Assembly (NCBI GenBank): GCA_902774055.1
Contig: CACYGX010000017.1
Location: forward strand, 1 to 58,581
Reading direction: 5' to 3'
DNA: 58,581 nt
DNA from: an uncultured Bacteroidales bacterium
GTDB taxonomy: Bacteria > Bacteroidota > Bacteroidia > Bacteroidales > Muribaculaceae
Part shown: piece after piece, positions 8,717 through 17,064 of the stretch
Numbering within the stretch: position 1 is the stretch's first letter
Layout: every line of letters starts with the position of its first letter
The notes under the pieces: generated by a model
Databases searched by the model: none
Told to the model about the DNA's origin: nothing
What the model saw: the letters and a program-made list of their open reading frames with translations, nothing else
Program-made: the position numbers and the translations under genes

Positions 8717-10756
8717 ATGAATTTTCTGAAGTCGCTTGCCCTCATCGGTTGCGTATCAATGGCGCTGAATGTAGTGGCAGGAAATGTAGGAATCAGTGAA
8801 GCACGCACTAAAGCCCTACAGTTTATCAACAACCGTCCAGGTATACTCTTGAAAGCCCCATCAGGAGACCTGAAACTCGCCCATGTCGAGAAATCGGTGG
8901 CCAATTCCCAAGTTGCTGACTACTATGTGTTCAATGCCGAAGACGGCAATGCATTTGTGATTGTCGCTGGCGATGACCGCGCTACCGAGGTCCTGGCCTA
9001 TGGCTCTCAAGCCTTGGACATGGAAAAAGTGCCTTGCAACATGAAATGGATGCTCGACCAGTACAAGAAGCAAATGTCGTTCTTGCGCCAGCATCCCGAA
9101 GTAATCAAGAGCACTCCTAACCGTTCAGCAGCGGTGAAGGTTTCCCCACTGCTTTCCTGTGAGTGGAACCAAAGGGCTCCCTACTATAACCAGTGCCCCA
9201 CCAGTGGCACACAACACTGCCTCACGGGATGCGTGGCAACAGCCATGGCCCAGGTGATGTATTATTGGAAATATCCTGCCGAGGCTCCCGCAATGGATGC
9301 TTATGTATCTGAAATCAACAACTTCGCGGTAGGTTCGCTTCCCGGTGGCACCTTTGATTGGGACAATATGCTCGACACTTACACCAATAGCTCTTCGACC
9401 CAGGAAAAAGATGCTGTGGCAATGCTGATGCGTTATTGTGGTCAAGCCTGCCATATGGCCTATGGCACCAGTGGCAGTGGCGCCTACAGTGACGATGAGC
9501 TCGAGGGTATGAAACTGTTTGGTTATAACCCTGACGCTGAACTGATTTCTCGCGACGACTACACCGCTGAAGAGTGGATGCAGATGATTGAGGAGCAACT
9601 GGCAGCTGGTTGCCCCATCCTTTATGGTGGTGTTGACGCTAGCCATGACGCTGGTCACGCTTGGGTTGTGGATGGCTGCAGCGATGGTATGTATCATGTG
9701 AACTGGGGCTGGAGCGGCGCTGGTGACGGCTTTTTTGCACTCGATGCCTTCACGTATTCTACTATGATCTATTCAAGCGGCCAAGAGATGCTGTATCAGG
9801 TTTATCCCATGGGATACATGTATGATAAGCATGCTGCCGTGATGGAGCCTGCCGCTAATGTGAACGCCACTTCGTTCACGGCCGACTGGACCGACCTGAC
9901 CCCGAGCGACATGGTGACCGATTACACCTTGTATGTACAGCCCTATGAGCCCGAGGCCCATGAGGTATTGCTCAATGAGACTTTTGCAGCTGTTGATGTG
10001 AACATCGATGCTACAACGGCAATAGCAACCAACAAGATTGGCACTTACTGTGACAATCCTGGCTGGACTGGCACTTTCATCTATTTGGGTGCTGGCGGCT
10101 GCTTCATCGTCGGTGGACAGAAGTATGTGGGCTCGCTGAACACGCCGCCGCTTAATGTGGGCGAGGATGGTGTGATTACTGTCAAGTTCAACTCACGTTA
10201 CTTCGGTAGCGACAACAGCACCGCGCTGGTATCCTGTGGCGACACGCAGGTGAGCATCGAACTCACTCGCGTAGCAACGGATTATGTTGTAGTATTTGAG
10301 AATGTAGAGCCGGGTGCAGTAGTGAACTTTGCATGCACGGGTAGGGCACAGCGCTTCTATCTCGACGATGTTGTCATCACCACCGGTGATGACCGTGATC
10401 CCATCGAGATGGGCGGTAGCCTGGTATTCCCTGGCCTCACCGATACCGATTACACAGTGACAGGCCTCACTACAGGCGGAACCTATCGCTATCTGGTAGT
10501 GACTAATTTTGCCGATGGCACGACCATGAAGTCTAACATGGAGGTTGTTACCTTGACTGATGCTCCCGCGCATGACTATGAGCGTGGCGACGTGAACCAC
10601 GACCACCAAGTGAGCATCGCCGACGTATCGGCCTTGATTGACTACCTGCTGGACGAAACCAGTCCCGCATGTCTCATCTGCGCCGATATGAATGGCAATA
10701 GCGAAGTTACCATCGCCGATGTTTCGGCCCTGATTGACTACTTGCTTGACAATTGA
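8717..10756 (+). CDS. Secreted C10 (streptopain-like) cysteine protease with dockerin
   Basis: A 679-residue paralogue of the protease just upstream. It has a signal peptide, the same type of propeptide (FVIVAGDDRATEVLAYG), a C10 domain with Cys172 in CLTGCVATAMAQVMYYW and His314 in GHAWVVDGC followed by VNWGWSG, one FN3/jelly-roll module (NPGWTG) instead of three, and two dockerin-like loops at the end (DVNHDHQVSIADVSALIDY; DMNGNSEVTIADVSALIDY). The DNA of the two dockerin segments is nearly identical over tens of bases, indicating recent duplication or gene conversion. In the second loop Gly-Asn replaces the usual Gly-Asp, so calcium binding there may be weaker. Confidence 0.9.
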   Translation: MNFLKSLALIGCVSMALNVVAGNVGISEARTKALQFINNRPGILLKAPSGDLKLAHVEKSVANSQVADYYVFNAEDGNAFVIVAGDDRATEVLAYGSQALDMEKVPCNMKWMLDQYKKQMSFLRQHPEVIKSTPNRSAAVKVSPLLSCEWNQRAPYYNQCPTSGTQHCLTGCVATAMAQVMYYWKYPAEAPAMDAYVSEINNFAVGSLPGGTFDWDNMLDTYTNSSSTQEKDAVAMLMRYCGQACHMAYGTSGSGAYSDDELEGMKLFGYNPDAELISRDDYTAEEWMQMIEEQLAAGCPILYGGVDASHDAGHAWVVDGCSDGMYHVNWGWSGAGDGFFALDAFTYSTMIYSSGQEMLYQVYPMGYMYDKHAAVMEPAANVNATSFTADWTDLTPSDMVTDYTLYVQPYEPEAHEVLLNETFAAVDVNIDATTAIATNKIGTYCDNPGWTGTFIYLGAGGCFIVGGQKYVGSLNTPPLNVGEDGVITVKFNSRYFGSDNSTALVSCGDTQVSIELTRVATDYVVVFENVEPGAVVNFACTGRAQRFYLDDVVITTGDDRDPIEMGGSLVFPGLTDTDYTVTGLTTGGTYRYLVVTNFADGTTMKSNMEVVTLTDAPAHDYERGDVNHDHQVSIADVSALIDYLLDETSPACLICADMNGNSEVTIADVSALIDYLLDN

Positions 10757-10782
10757 TCTATAGCGTATAGTTTCATTAAATA

Positions 10783-10815
10783 ATCAGGGCGCGCCACTTA
10801 ACGGCGCGCCCTGAT
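10783..10815. terminator. Bidirectional terminator, perfect 13-bp stem
   Basis: ATCAGGGCGCGCC pairs with GGCGCGCCCTGAT around a 7-base loop, between convergent genes. AT-rich flanks on both sides suit termination in both directions. Confidence 0.8.
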
Positions 10816-10837
10816 ATTATGTTATAGGGACGTCTGT

Positions 10838-13800
10838 TTACTGGAATGCGTTCTCGCTCAAGCCCTTGCCGCCAATGGCGAGATCCTTCATGTATTCAGG
10901 AACAGGCTTGCCAAGATACTTGTCCACATAGAGCTTAGCCAGATATTGGCCGAGCATGAAGCCGTGGCCGCGCAGGCCTGTGAGCAGACCCACTTCGGGA
11001 TCAATGATGTAGCGTGGCTCGATGTAGTAGCCCGCCCAGACGGCATGGAAGCCGACGTTGGCCAGATTGGGTATCCACTGGGCAAACATCTCGCTCACGA
11101 TCTTGAGGAAGGCCTGACTGTTGTACTTCAGGTTCTGGCGTGCCTCATAGGGGTCGCAGTCGGGTGATGCACAGCCGATGATTTGTCCCGTGTGCAGGAA
11201 CTGCTGCCCGTAAACGGCGTTAAAGCCCTTGTAGTGACGGCGGTCGATGATCATGTCGAGCGAGTCACCGTTGATACCCATATTGGGCAGTCGGCGGGTG
11301 ATGAATGCCTGGTGCTTGACAGGGTAGAGCTGGGTGTCGATGCCGAGCATGTCGGTGAATTTCTCTGAGCCCCAACCCATGGCGTTGACAAAGTGGTCGC
11401 AGGTGAATTCCACGTAGTGCTTATCGTGGCGGCGCACCAGTACGCGGTATTTGTCGCCGACGCGCTGCACATGCAGCACCTCGCAGTCTTCCAGCACTTG
11501 ACCGCCATGCTGCTTACCCACGGTGCGCACATACTCAATCGTGCGTCCTGGAGTAGCCTGCCAGCAGTTTTCTGAAATCAAGGCGTGGCTGTAGATGTTA
11601 TCGTTGGGGTTCCAGTAGGGCGAGATGACCTTGGTGAAGTCTTTGCGGTCAATCATGAAGGCCTCGCTCCACGCGCGGGAGGCGTCCAGCGAACGGTAGG
11701 TGGCGTCGTCGTGCACGAGGTTGACATAGCGGGTCATCTTCAGGTCGATATTGCAATGCTGCTGGTCGTCGCGGAAGATTTCCAGATTGTGCATCGCGAT
11801 GTCGCTGATGTCGGGGTTAGAGAAGGCGGGACGTCCACCACCAATGCAGCGCCAGGTCGAACCGCGGTCATAGTTAACCAGGATAACGCGCTTGCCAGCC
11901 TCGGCAAAGTAGCGGAATGCCGCACTACCTGCCATACCGCCACCGGCAACGATGACTTCGGTCTCGGCTTTCTCAATCACCGAGCCGTGTTCAAAGACGA
12001 AGGTCTCCTTGGCCTCGCCATTGTACACATCGCCCAGGGTGACCTGGTTGGCCAGCGGTGCACGAGGTGTGCTGTCGCCGGTTACTTCAATGCCATGTGT
12101 GCGCAGGATTTGTTTGGCGCGTGACACGCAACGCTTTCCGCGGCAGGGACCCATGCCCATGCGGGTAGTGTGCTTGAGTTCGTCCACCGATATGTATTTG
12201 CGGTCGCCCACCAGAGCCAGCAGGGTCTGTACGTCCACATCCTCGCAGTGGCAGACAAAGGATTTGCCTTCCTCGGGATTGGTGAGGGGACGCAGGTTCA
12301 GCGGCTCGGGGTAGCGCTCCTTGAGAATGAAGCCCTTGACCTTGTTCAGGCCATCGACCTCGGTAGCTTGAACGCGGGCCACATGGGTCTTGTTGTCTTT
12401 CTTGAGCACCTTCTCGATGATGCCTTGGCCCACCTTGGCGCCATTATCATCTACCAGGAATACTTCCTTGCCCTCTTCCACATCATATTCTACAGGCAGG
12501 AACACCACATTCTTGCGCTTGTCATAGCCGAAGATGGCCAGACCGGGACAGCGGTTCACACACTGCATGCAACCGATACACTTGTCATAATCGACCATCG
12601 GTACCGACGAGGTGGTGGGCTTGGTGATAGCGCCTTGCGGGCAGGCAAAGGTACAGGGGTTACAAGCGAACCCATAGAGGCAGTTGATCTGCACATAGGG
12701 TTTCAGCGTCATGCGCTCCTCGTCGGGGACGCGCGGCTCATCGAGCAGGCGCACGGGACGCTGCTGAGAGTCGATATACTGGCGGGAAACGTCCAGATAA
12801 TCCTCATAGGGGAAGCGGATGCCCAATTCTTGAGCCACCTCATAGGCCACCTGCTTGCCACGGAGCACGGCACTGGTGCCCTCGCCGATGCGAACGGCAT
12901 CGCCAGCGCCATACACGTTGCGGCCAAAGACCGAGCGGCCCTTCACGAGCAACTGGTTGTCGGGGATAAGACCCGTACAGATGTTGATGATGTCGATGTC
13001 GTCAATCACGCGCTCGGTGCCCGGGATGGGCTGGAAGTTGCGGCACTCGGCGATGACGGCACCAGTGATTCCGGTGTAGTCATCGTTGGGGATGGCGCGG
13101 ATGAGCACGTGTGATGTCATGATGGGGATGCCCAGACGGCGAACACGGTTGGCTTGTACGGGGAAGCCTCCCTCGTGGTCCATGCCCTCGATAATGGCCT
13201 TGATGGTCGCGCCCGCCTGCATGGCCTGGTAACTGGTCAGGTAGCCGATGTTGCCGGCGCCCACGGTGAGCACGCGCTTGCCCAGCAGGGTGTGCTCCTG
13301 GTTCATCATCTTTTGGAACACGGCTGCGGTATAAACTCCCGGAACATCGTCGTTTTCAAACACGGGCATGAATGGCACGGCTCCCGTGGCCACTACAAGA
13401 TGGTCGGCATCGATGTAGCTCACCTCTTGGGTGACGATATTCTTCAGGGCGACGCGGCGACCTTCGAGCAAGTCCCACACGGTGTTGTTGAGCAGGATGC
13501 CGTCATGGTTGTCGCCCGCTAGCGTTTTAGCGATGTCAAAACCGCGCATGCCACCAAACTTCTGCTCTTTCTCAAAGAAGAAGAATTGGTGGGTCTGCAT
13601 ATTGAACTGGCCGCCCTCGGTAGCGTTGTTGTCCACCACGATGTTGGGGATTCCCAGAGCGGTGAGTTGCTCGCGGCATGCCAGTCCGGCAGGGCCACCG
13701 CCGATGATGGCAACTGTAGTCTTGTAAATCTTGGTCTCACTGGCTGCACGGGCCTTGCCCTCGGGCATGTAGTCCTTGGGAATCTCGCGCACCTCTTTCA

Positions 13801-14059
13801 CGCCGTCAACACTGGTGATACAGATGCGGCGCACCTGGCCGTCCACAAGCATCTCGCAGGCACCGCACTTGCCGATGCCGCACTCTAGACTGCGGTTGCG
13901 ACCGGTGGTGCTGTGGCTATGCACAATAAATCCTGCCTGATGAAGGGCGGCAGCGATGGTTTTACCTTTCTGACCGCGAACGGTTCTTCCTTCAAATTGG
14001 AATTCAACGTATTCTTCTTTTGGAAGGTCAAGAATAGGATGATTTTTAATTTTATACAT
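10838..14059 (-). CDS. Fused FAD/iron-sulfur oxidoreductase (HcnABC / amine-dehydrogenase-like)
   Basis: A 1073-residue multi-domain enzyme without a signal peptide, so cytoplasmic. Domains in order: plant-type [2Fe-2S] with Cys60, Cys65, Cys68 and Cys80; a pyridine nucleotide-disulfide type FAD domain with GGGPAG at 120-125; a two-[4Fe-4S] ferredoxin with Cys460/466/469/473 and Cys494/497/500/504; a BFD-like [2Fe-2S] domain (CHC at about 603-605, CRGKRC later); and a DAO-type FAD domain beginning near residue 705 (VIVAGGGMAGSAAF). The parts correspond to the separate subunits of hydrogen cyanide synthase, opine oxidase or archaeal proline dehydrogenase. It likely oxidises an amino acid or secondary amine and passes electrons through several centres. 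The substrate cannot be read from sequence. Confidence 0.85.
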   Translation of the reverse strand: MYKIKNHPILDLPKEEYVEFQFEGRTVRGQKGKTIAAALHQAGFIVHSHSTTGRNRSLECGIGKCGACEMLVDGQVRRICITSVDGVKEVREIPKDYMPEGKARAASETKIYKTTVAIIGGGPAGLACREQLTALGIPNIVVDNNATEGGQFNMQTHQFFFFEKEQKFGGMRGFDIAKTLAGDNHDGILLNNTVWDLLEGRRVALKNIVTQEVSYIDADHLVVATGAVPFMPVFENDDVPGVYTAAVFQKMMNQEHTLLGKRVLTVGAGNIGYLTSYQAMQAGATIKAIIEGMDHEGGFPVQANRVRRLGIPIMTSHVLIRAIPNDDYTGITGAVIAECRNFQPIPGTERVIDDIDIINICTGLIPDNQLLVKGRSVFGRNVYGAGDAVRIGEGTSAVLRGKQVAYEVAQELGIRFPYEDYLDVSRQYIDSQQRPVRLLDEPRVPDEERMTLKPYVQINCLYGFACNPCTFACPQGAITKPTTSSVPMVDYDKCIGCMQCVNRCPGLAIFGYDKRKNVVFLPVEYDVEEGKEVFLVDDNGAKVGQGIIEKVLKKDNKTHVARVQATEVDGLNKVKGFILKERYPEPLNLRPLTNPEEGKSFVCHCEDVDVQTLLALVGDRKYISVDELKHTTRMGMGPCRGKRCVSRAKQILRTHGIEVTGDSTPRAPLANQVTLGDVYNGEAKETFVFEHGSVIEKAETEVIVAGGGMAGSAAFRYFAEAGKRVILVNYDRGSTWRCIGGGRPAFSNPDISDIAMHNLEIFRDDQQHCNIDLKMTRYVNLVHDDATYRSLDASRAWSEAFMIDRKDFTKVISPYWNPNDNIYSHALISENCWQATPGRTIEYVRTVGKQHGGQVLEDCEVLHVQRVGDKYRVLVRRHDKHYVEFTCDHFVNAMGWGSEKFTDMLGIDTQLYPVKHQAFITRRLPNMGINGDSLDMIIDRRHYKGFNAVYGQQFLHTGQIIGCASPDCDPYEARQNLKYNSQAFLKIVSEMFAQWIPNLANVGFHAVWAGYYIEPRYIIDPEVGLLTGLRGHGFMLGQYLAKLYVDKYLGKPVPEYMKDLAIGGKGLSENAFQ

Positions 14060-14141
14060 GATGAATGGTTTATATGGTTATTATTTCTAATTCAGCCATT
14101 TAACCTCGATACATGAAAGTAGAGTGAGGCCTTGATGTGCA

Positions 14142-14173
14142 CAAAGATAGTGCAAGCCGAACACAATGACAAG
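14142..14173 (-). promoter_or_regulatory. Promoter of the fused oxidoreductase
   Basis: On the minus strand: CTTG (14173-14170), 20-base spacer, TATCTTTG (14149-14142). The leader to the ATG at 14059 is about 75 nt. Confidence 0.55.
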
Positions 14174-14303
14174 AAAATGATGCATTTTTTTCATGATAAT
14201 GTTGAGGAAGTGCTACCTTTTTCTGTTGCAGCACGATGAGGCAGTGGTACTCTGTTTTTGAGTATCTTGTGCAATATAGGTGTGTTGATAGAGAAATAAT
14301 CGT

Positions 14304-14311
14304 TATCTTTG
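14304..14311 (+). promoter_or_regulatory. -7 element that fixes the start of the 14339 gene
   Basis: TATCTTTG, with TTGATA about 14 bases upstream. It overlaps an upstream in-frame ATG at 14309, which therefore cannot be the true start. Confidence 0.55.
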
Positions 14312-14338
14312 CAACGTATAACGAATTCTTCTATCATT

Positions 14339-15106
14339 ATGAATGTCAAACTACATACTCCCAGCACGTTGAAGAGTGGCAGTGGCATGTCATCGGCCAA
14401 ACAGTTCTTCTTGTCACTCATTGCCACCACGGTATCAATCATACTCACCTTTGGAACAGCTGCCGTTATTGACAACCAAAAGAAAAATGCATCCAAGAAG
14501 GAGATGGTAATGATGGTGATCAGTGACATGGATAATACCATAGGGTTATTGGAGAAAGTGGACTCCGGGCTGTGTGAGTGCCGGCGCTTGCAAATGGAAC
14601 TGGCGGTACACCCTGAATATTACGATAGTCTGCGCTTTTCTTTTGCTCCAGCGATGTCCTGGAATTTGGATGAGTTTTCTGGAACCATCGAGAACATCTT
14701 CTCATCAAGCATCGAGACGTTTAACACTATTGGTGATGTGAACTTTGTCAACGAGGTCTCATCGTTTTATTTGAGACGTCACCAATATAAGGAAATGGTA
14801 ATTGATAGCCTAAAAGAAGATTTAGTAAAGCATCCAATCATGAATTCATTGAAGGAACTGATGAAAGTCAGTTTTCCTGAATACGTTTTAATGAATTATA
14901 GCTGTCTGGAACAAATAAGGGCTTTTCGCTATAGGTGCATGAAAATGATGAACGTGAGCGAAGAAGATCTCTACGATTTCAGCAAGCAGCACCAAAATAT
15001 CGAAAGGAAAGACCCTGAAAGCGAGGCCCTTTTTGAGAAGACAATCCAAGAATATGATAGCTGTACCAATGTGATTTATCAGGCAAGAAAAAAACTTGGA
15101 GACTGA
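14339..15106 (+). CDS. Membrane-anchored protein of unknown function
   Basis: A 255-residue protein, start chosen at ATG 14339 because the longer frame's ATG lies inside the promoter. After a short basic segment there is one hydrophobic helix (QFFLSLIATTVSIILTFGTA). It is followed by a long, mostly helical and charged region that probably sits outside the cytoplasm, with several SLKE/ESEALFEKT-type stretches. I do not recognise a family. The layout (single N-terminal anchor, helical sensor-like body) recalls uncharacterised Bacteroidetes DUF proteins. It stands alone, with its own promoter upstream and a terminator directly after the stop. Confidence 0.7.
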   Translation: MNVKLHTPSTLKSGSGMSSAKQFFLSLIATTVSIILTFGTAAVIDNQKKNASKKEMVMMVISDMDNTIGLLEKVDSGLCECRRLQMELAVHPEYYDSLRFSFAPAMSWNLDEFSGTIENIFSSSIETFNTIGDVNFVNEVSSFYLRRHQYKEMVIDSLKEDLVKHPIMNSLKELMKVSFPEYVLMNYSCLEQIRAFRYRCMKMMNVSEEDLYDFSKQHQNIERKDPESEALFEKTIQEYDSCTNVIYQARKKLGD

Positions 15107-15138
15107 GCGCCCCGTCGTCAAGTTTTATGGGGCTTTTT
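15107..15138 (+). terminator. Rho-independent terminator
   Basis: GCCCC (15109-15113) pairs with GGGGC (15129-15133), followed by TTTTT. It closes the 14339 transcript. Confidence 0.65.
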
Positions 15139-15214
15139 CCCCTTGTCAGGACACTCAGAATATGAACCGAATAAATTCCCAGGACACGAATTTCAGTGTT
15201 TTGGGAATTTTTAC

Positions 15215-15222
15215 TATATTTG
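15215..15222 (+). promoter_or_regulatory. -7 element of the 15251 gene
   Basis: TATATTTG, 29 bases before the start codon. No well-spaced TTTG upstream. Confidence 0.45.
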
Positions 15223-15250
15223 CAGGATAATCAACTAAAGTGCAAAGGAA

Positions 15251-16006
15251 ATGGATAGACGCCAATTTGTCAAGGACATGATGATGGGAATGATGGCCAT
15301 CCCTGTTCTGTCGTCACCACTGTCAGCACTCGCCGATGTTAATCCTAATAATAAAAGTAGCAATATGAAAAAGATCATGATTATTGATGGCGGTCCCCGT
15401 ATGAACATGAACACCGCCCAGATGTTGCAGAAAATAGCCGAGGGCGCCAAGTCTTGTGGTGACGATGTCGAGGTGAAACAGGTTCGTCTATATGAATTGG
15501 ACTATAAGGGGTGTATGTCTTGCATGGCATGTAAAATCAAGGGAAAAGCGTCCAATGTATGCAAGTTTAAGGACCCCTTGACTCCTATCCTGGAAGAGAT
15601 AGCCCAAGCCGACGGCTTGGTGCTGGGGTCGCCTATCTACTTTGGAGACGTGACAGGACAGATGCGCACTTTCCTGGAACGCCTGGCATTCCCCTGGCTC
15701 TCCTATAATGACTACAGCATGACGGCCCCAAAGAAGATGCCCGTGATTCTGGTAGAGACCATGAACGGCACACCTGAACGGAACAACAGCCAGGGCTATG
15801 GCTCGATGGAATACTGCATCAATGCGGCTCTTGGTCAGCCCGAACACCTCATTGCATACAATACCTATCAGGTGAAGAACTACGACCGCTTTGAACTGGC
15901 AGGATTCTCTGAGGAGGCAAAACGCCAATACCGCGATACCCACTGGGAGCAGGACTTGCAGCGGGCCTTTGACGCGGGCAAGCGCATGGTTGAATGCCTA
16001 AATTGA
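15251..16006 (+). CDS. Exported NADPH-dependent FMN reductase / flavodoxin-like protein
   Basis: A 251-residue protein. The N-terminus MDRRQFVKDMMMGMMAIP looks like a Tat-type or Sec signal (twin Arg, Phe, then a hydrophobic stretch), which would carry the folded flavoprotein across the inner membrane. A second Met in KSSNMKKIMIIDGGPRMNMN marks the start of the flavodoxin fold. The fold has the FMN-reductase pattern: a Cys-rich CMSCMACK segment, then GLVLGSPIYFGDVTGQMRTFLERL. Family members reduce FMN, quinones or aromatic compounds with NAD(P)H. It heads a cluster with another FMN reductase 40 bases downstream and then a cupin. Whether export really occurs is inferred from the N-terminus only. 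Confidence 0.75.
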   Translation: MDRRQFVKDMMMGMMAIPVLSSPLSALADVNPNNKSSNMKKIMIIDGGPRMNMNTAQMLQKIAEGAKSCGDDVEVKQVRLYELDYKGCMSCMACKIKGKASNVCKFKDPLTPILEEIAQADGLVLGSPIYFGDVTGQMRTFLERLAFPWLSYNDYSMTAPKKMPVILVETMNGTPERNNSQGYGSMEYCINAALGQPEHLIAYNTYQVKNYDRFELAGFSEEAKRQYRDTHWEQDLQRAFDAGKRMVECLN

Positions 16007-16046
16007 ACAACAAATAACACTTTTAACCCGCTAAAAAACTACGATT

Positions 16047-16562
16047 ATGAATATCTTGATTTTGCAAGCCTCGCCCAGGGCTAACGGTAACACCGCCTGG
16101 ATGGCCGAGGAGTATAAGAACGCTGCACTGGCAGCAGGTCATGAGGTGACAATGGTGAACGTGTCGCGCAAGAAGATTGCGGGCTGCTTGGCATGCGAGT
16201 ATTGCCACGGCAAGGGCAATGGTGCCTGCATCCAGCAGGACGACATGCAAGAGCTGTATCCCCTGATGGCCGAGGCCGAGGTGCTGGTTTTGGCGGCTCC
16301 TATCTATTACTTCACCTTGTGCGCCCAGATTCAAGCTCCCATCCAGCGCATGTACTGTGTGAACAGCCCTGCTAGGGTCAAGAAGATGGCGCTGCTCATG
16401 TCGTCATATTCTCCTGGCGTGTATGATGGCGCCAAGGCCGAGTACCGTGACATCTGCAACTACTGGAAAGTCGAGGACACTGGCATTGTGACCGCCACTA
16501 TCGACGAGCAGAAGACCGATGCCACCAAGCAGAAGATTCACGAACTGGTAGATAACCTGTAA
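16047..16562 (+). CDS. NAD(P)H-dependent FMN reductase / flavodoxin-like protein
   Basis: A 171-residue cytoplasmic flavoprotein. It opens with the nucleotide-binding strand MNILILQASPRANGNT, has the Cys-containing CLACEYCHGKGNGAC segment and the VLAAPIYYFTLCAQIQAPIQR motif of iron-sulfur flavoprotein/FMN reductases. It lacks any signal peptide, unlike its upstream neighbour, so the pair may work on both sides of the membrane or be unrelated in role. It probably shares the transcript that begins at 15215, and is followed after 51 bases by the WbuC cupin. The specific substrate is unknown. Confidence 0.8.
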   Translation: MNILILQASPRANGNTAWMAEEYKNAALAAGHEVTMVNVSRKKIAGCLACEYCHGKGNGACIQQDDMQELYPLMAEAEVLVLAAPIYYFTLCAQIQAPIQRMYCVNSPARVKKMALLMSSYSPGVYDGAKAEYRDICNYWKVEDTGIVTATIDEQKTDATKQKIHELVDNL

Positions 16563-16613
16563 CTCCCCCTTTTGCAGGCGCACTTCCTGCCATATTGAAC
16601 AAGAAACTAACAG

Positions 16614-17018
16614 ATGAAAGTCATAGACAATAACCTTGTGAATGATGTGGCCGAGCAGGCCAAGAAGTCACCGAGGCTTAGAATGAACTATAATTTTCAC
16701 CAAAGCCTTCAAGACAAATGCCACCGGTTCCTCAATGCCTTGGAGCCCAGCACACAGATACCCATACACCATCATCCCACCAAGGACGAGACTTTCGTGA
16801 TCTTGAAGGGTAGGGTGAAGGTCCTCATCTATAATGACGAGGGCGAAGTCGTCAAGTCATGCGTCCTGAGTCCTGAAGATGGCGTGTATGGGGCCGATAT
16901 CCCCAAGAATGAATGGCATAGCCTTGAGTGTTTGGAGCCGAGTGTGCTTTTGGAGTGCAAGGAGGGTCCCTATATCGAGCATGAAGTGGACGGAATCCTC
17001 GAGATTGCCAAAAAATGA
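16614..17018 (+). CDS. WbuC-family cupin metalloprotein
   Basis: A 134-residue cupin. It has the metal-binding pattern HHHPTKDETFVILKGRVKV in the first cupin motif and a later NEWHSLE in the second, which together supply His and Glu ligands. WbuC proteins are small cupins often found near polysaccharide or sugar-modification genes, with no proven reaction. No signal peptide is present. It lies in the same orientation as the two flavodoxin-like genes and 46 bases before the winged-helix gene, so it is probably part of the same unit. Confidence 0.8.
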   Translation: MKVIDNNLVNDVAEQAKKSPRLRMNYNFHQSLQDKCHRFLNALEPSTQIPIHHHPTKDETFVILKGRVKVLIYNDEGEVVKSCVLSPEDGVYGADIPKNEWHSLECLEPSVLLECKEGPYIEHEVDGILEIAKK

Positions 17019-17064
17019 CACCGTTTCAGCGGTATAATCTGAGCGGTAAACCCACTTGTCAATC

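Noticed and set aside
12170-13114. A 314-codon plus-strand frame opposite the fused oxidoreductase
   Set aside because: The minus strand carries all the iron-sulfur and FAD motifs; the plus frame has none.
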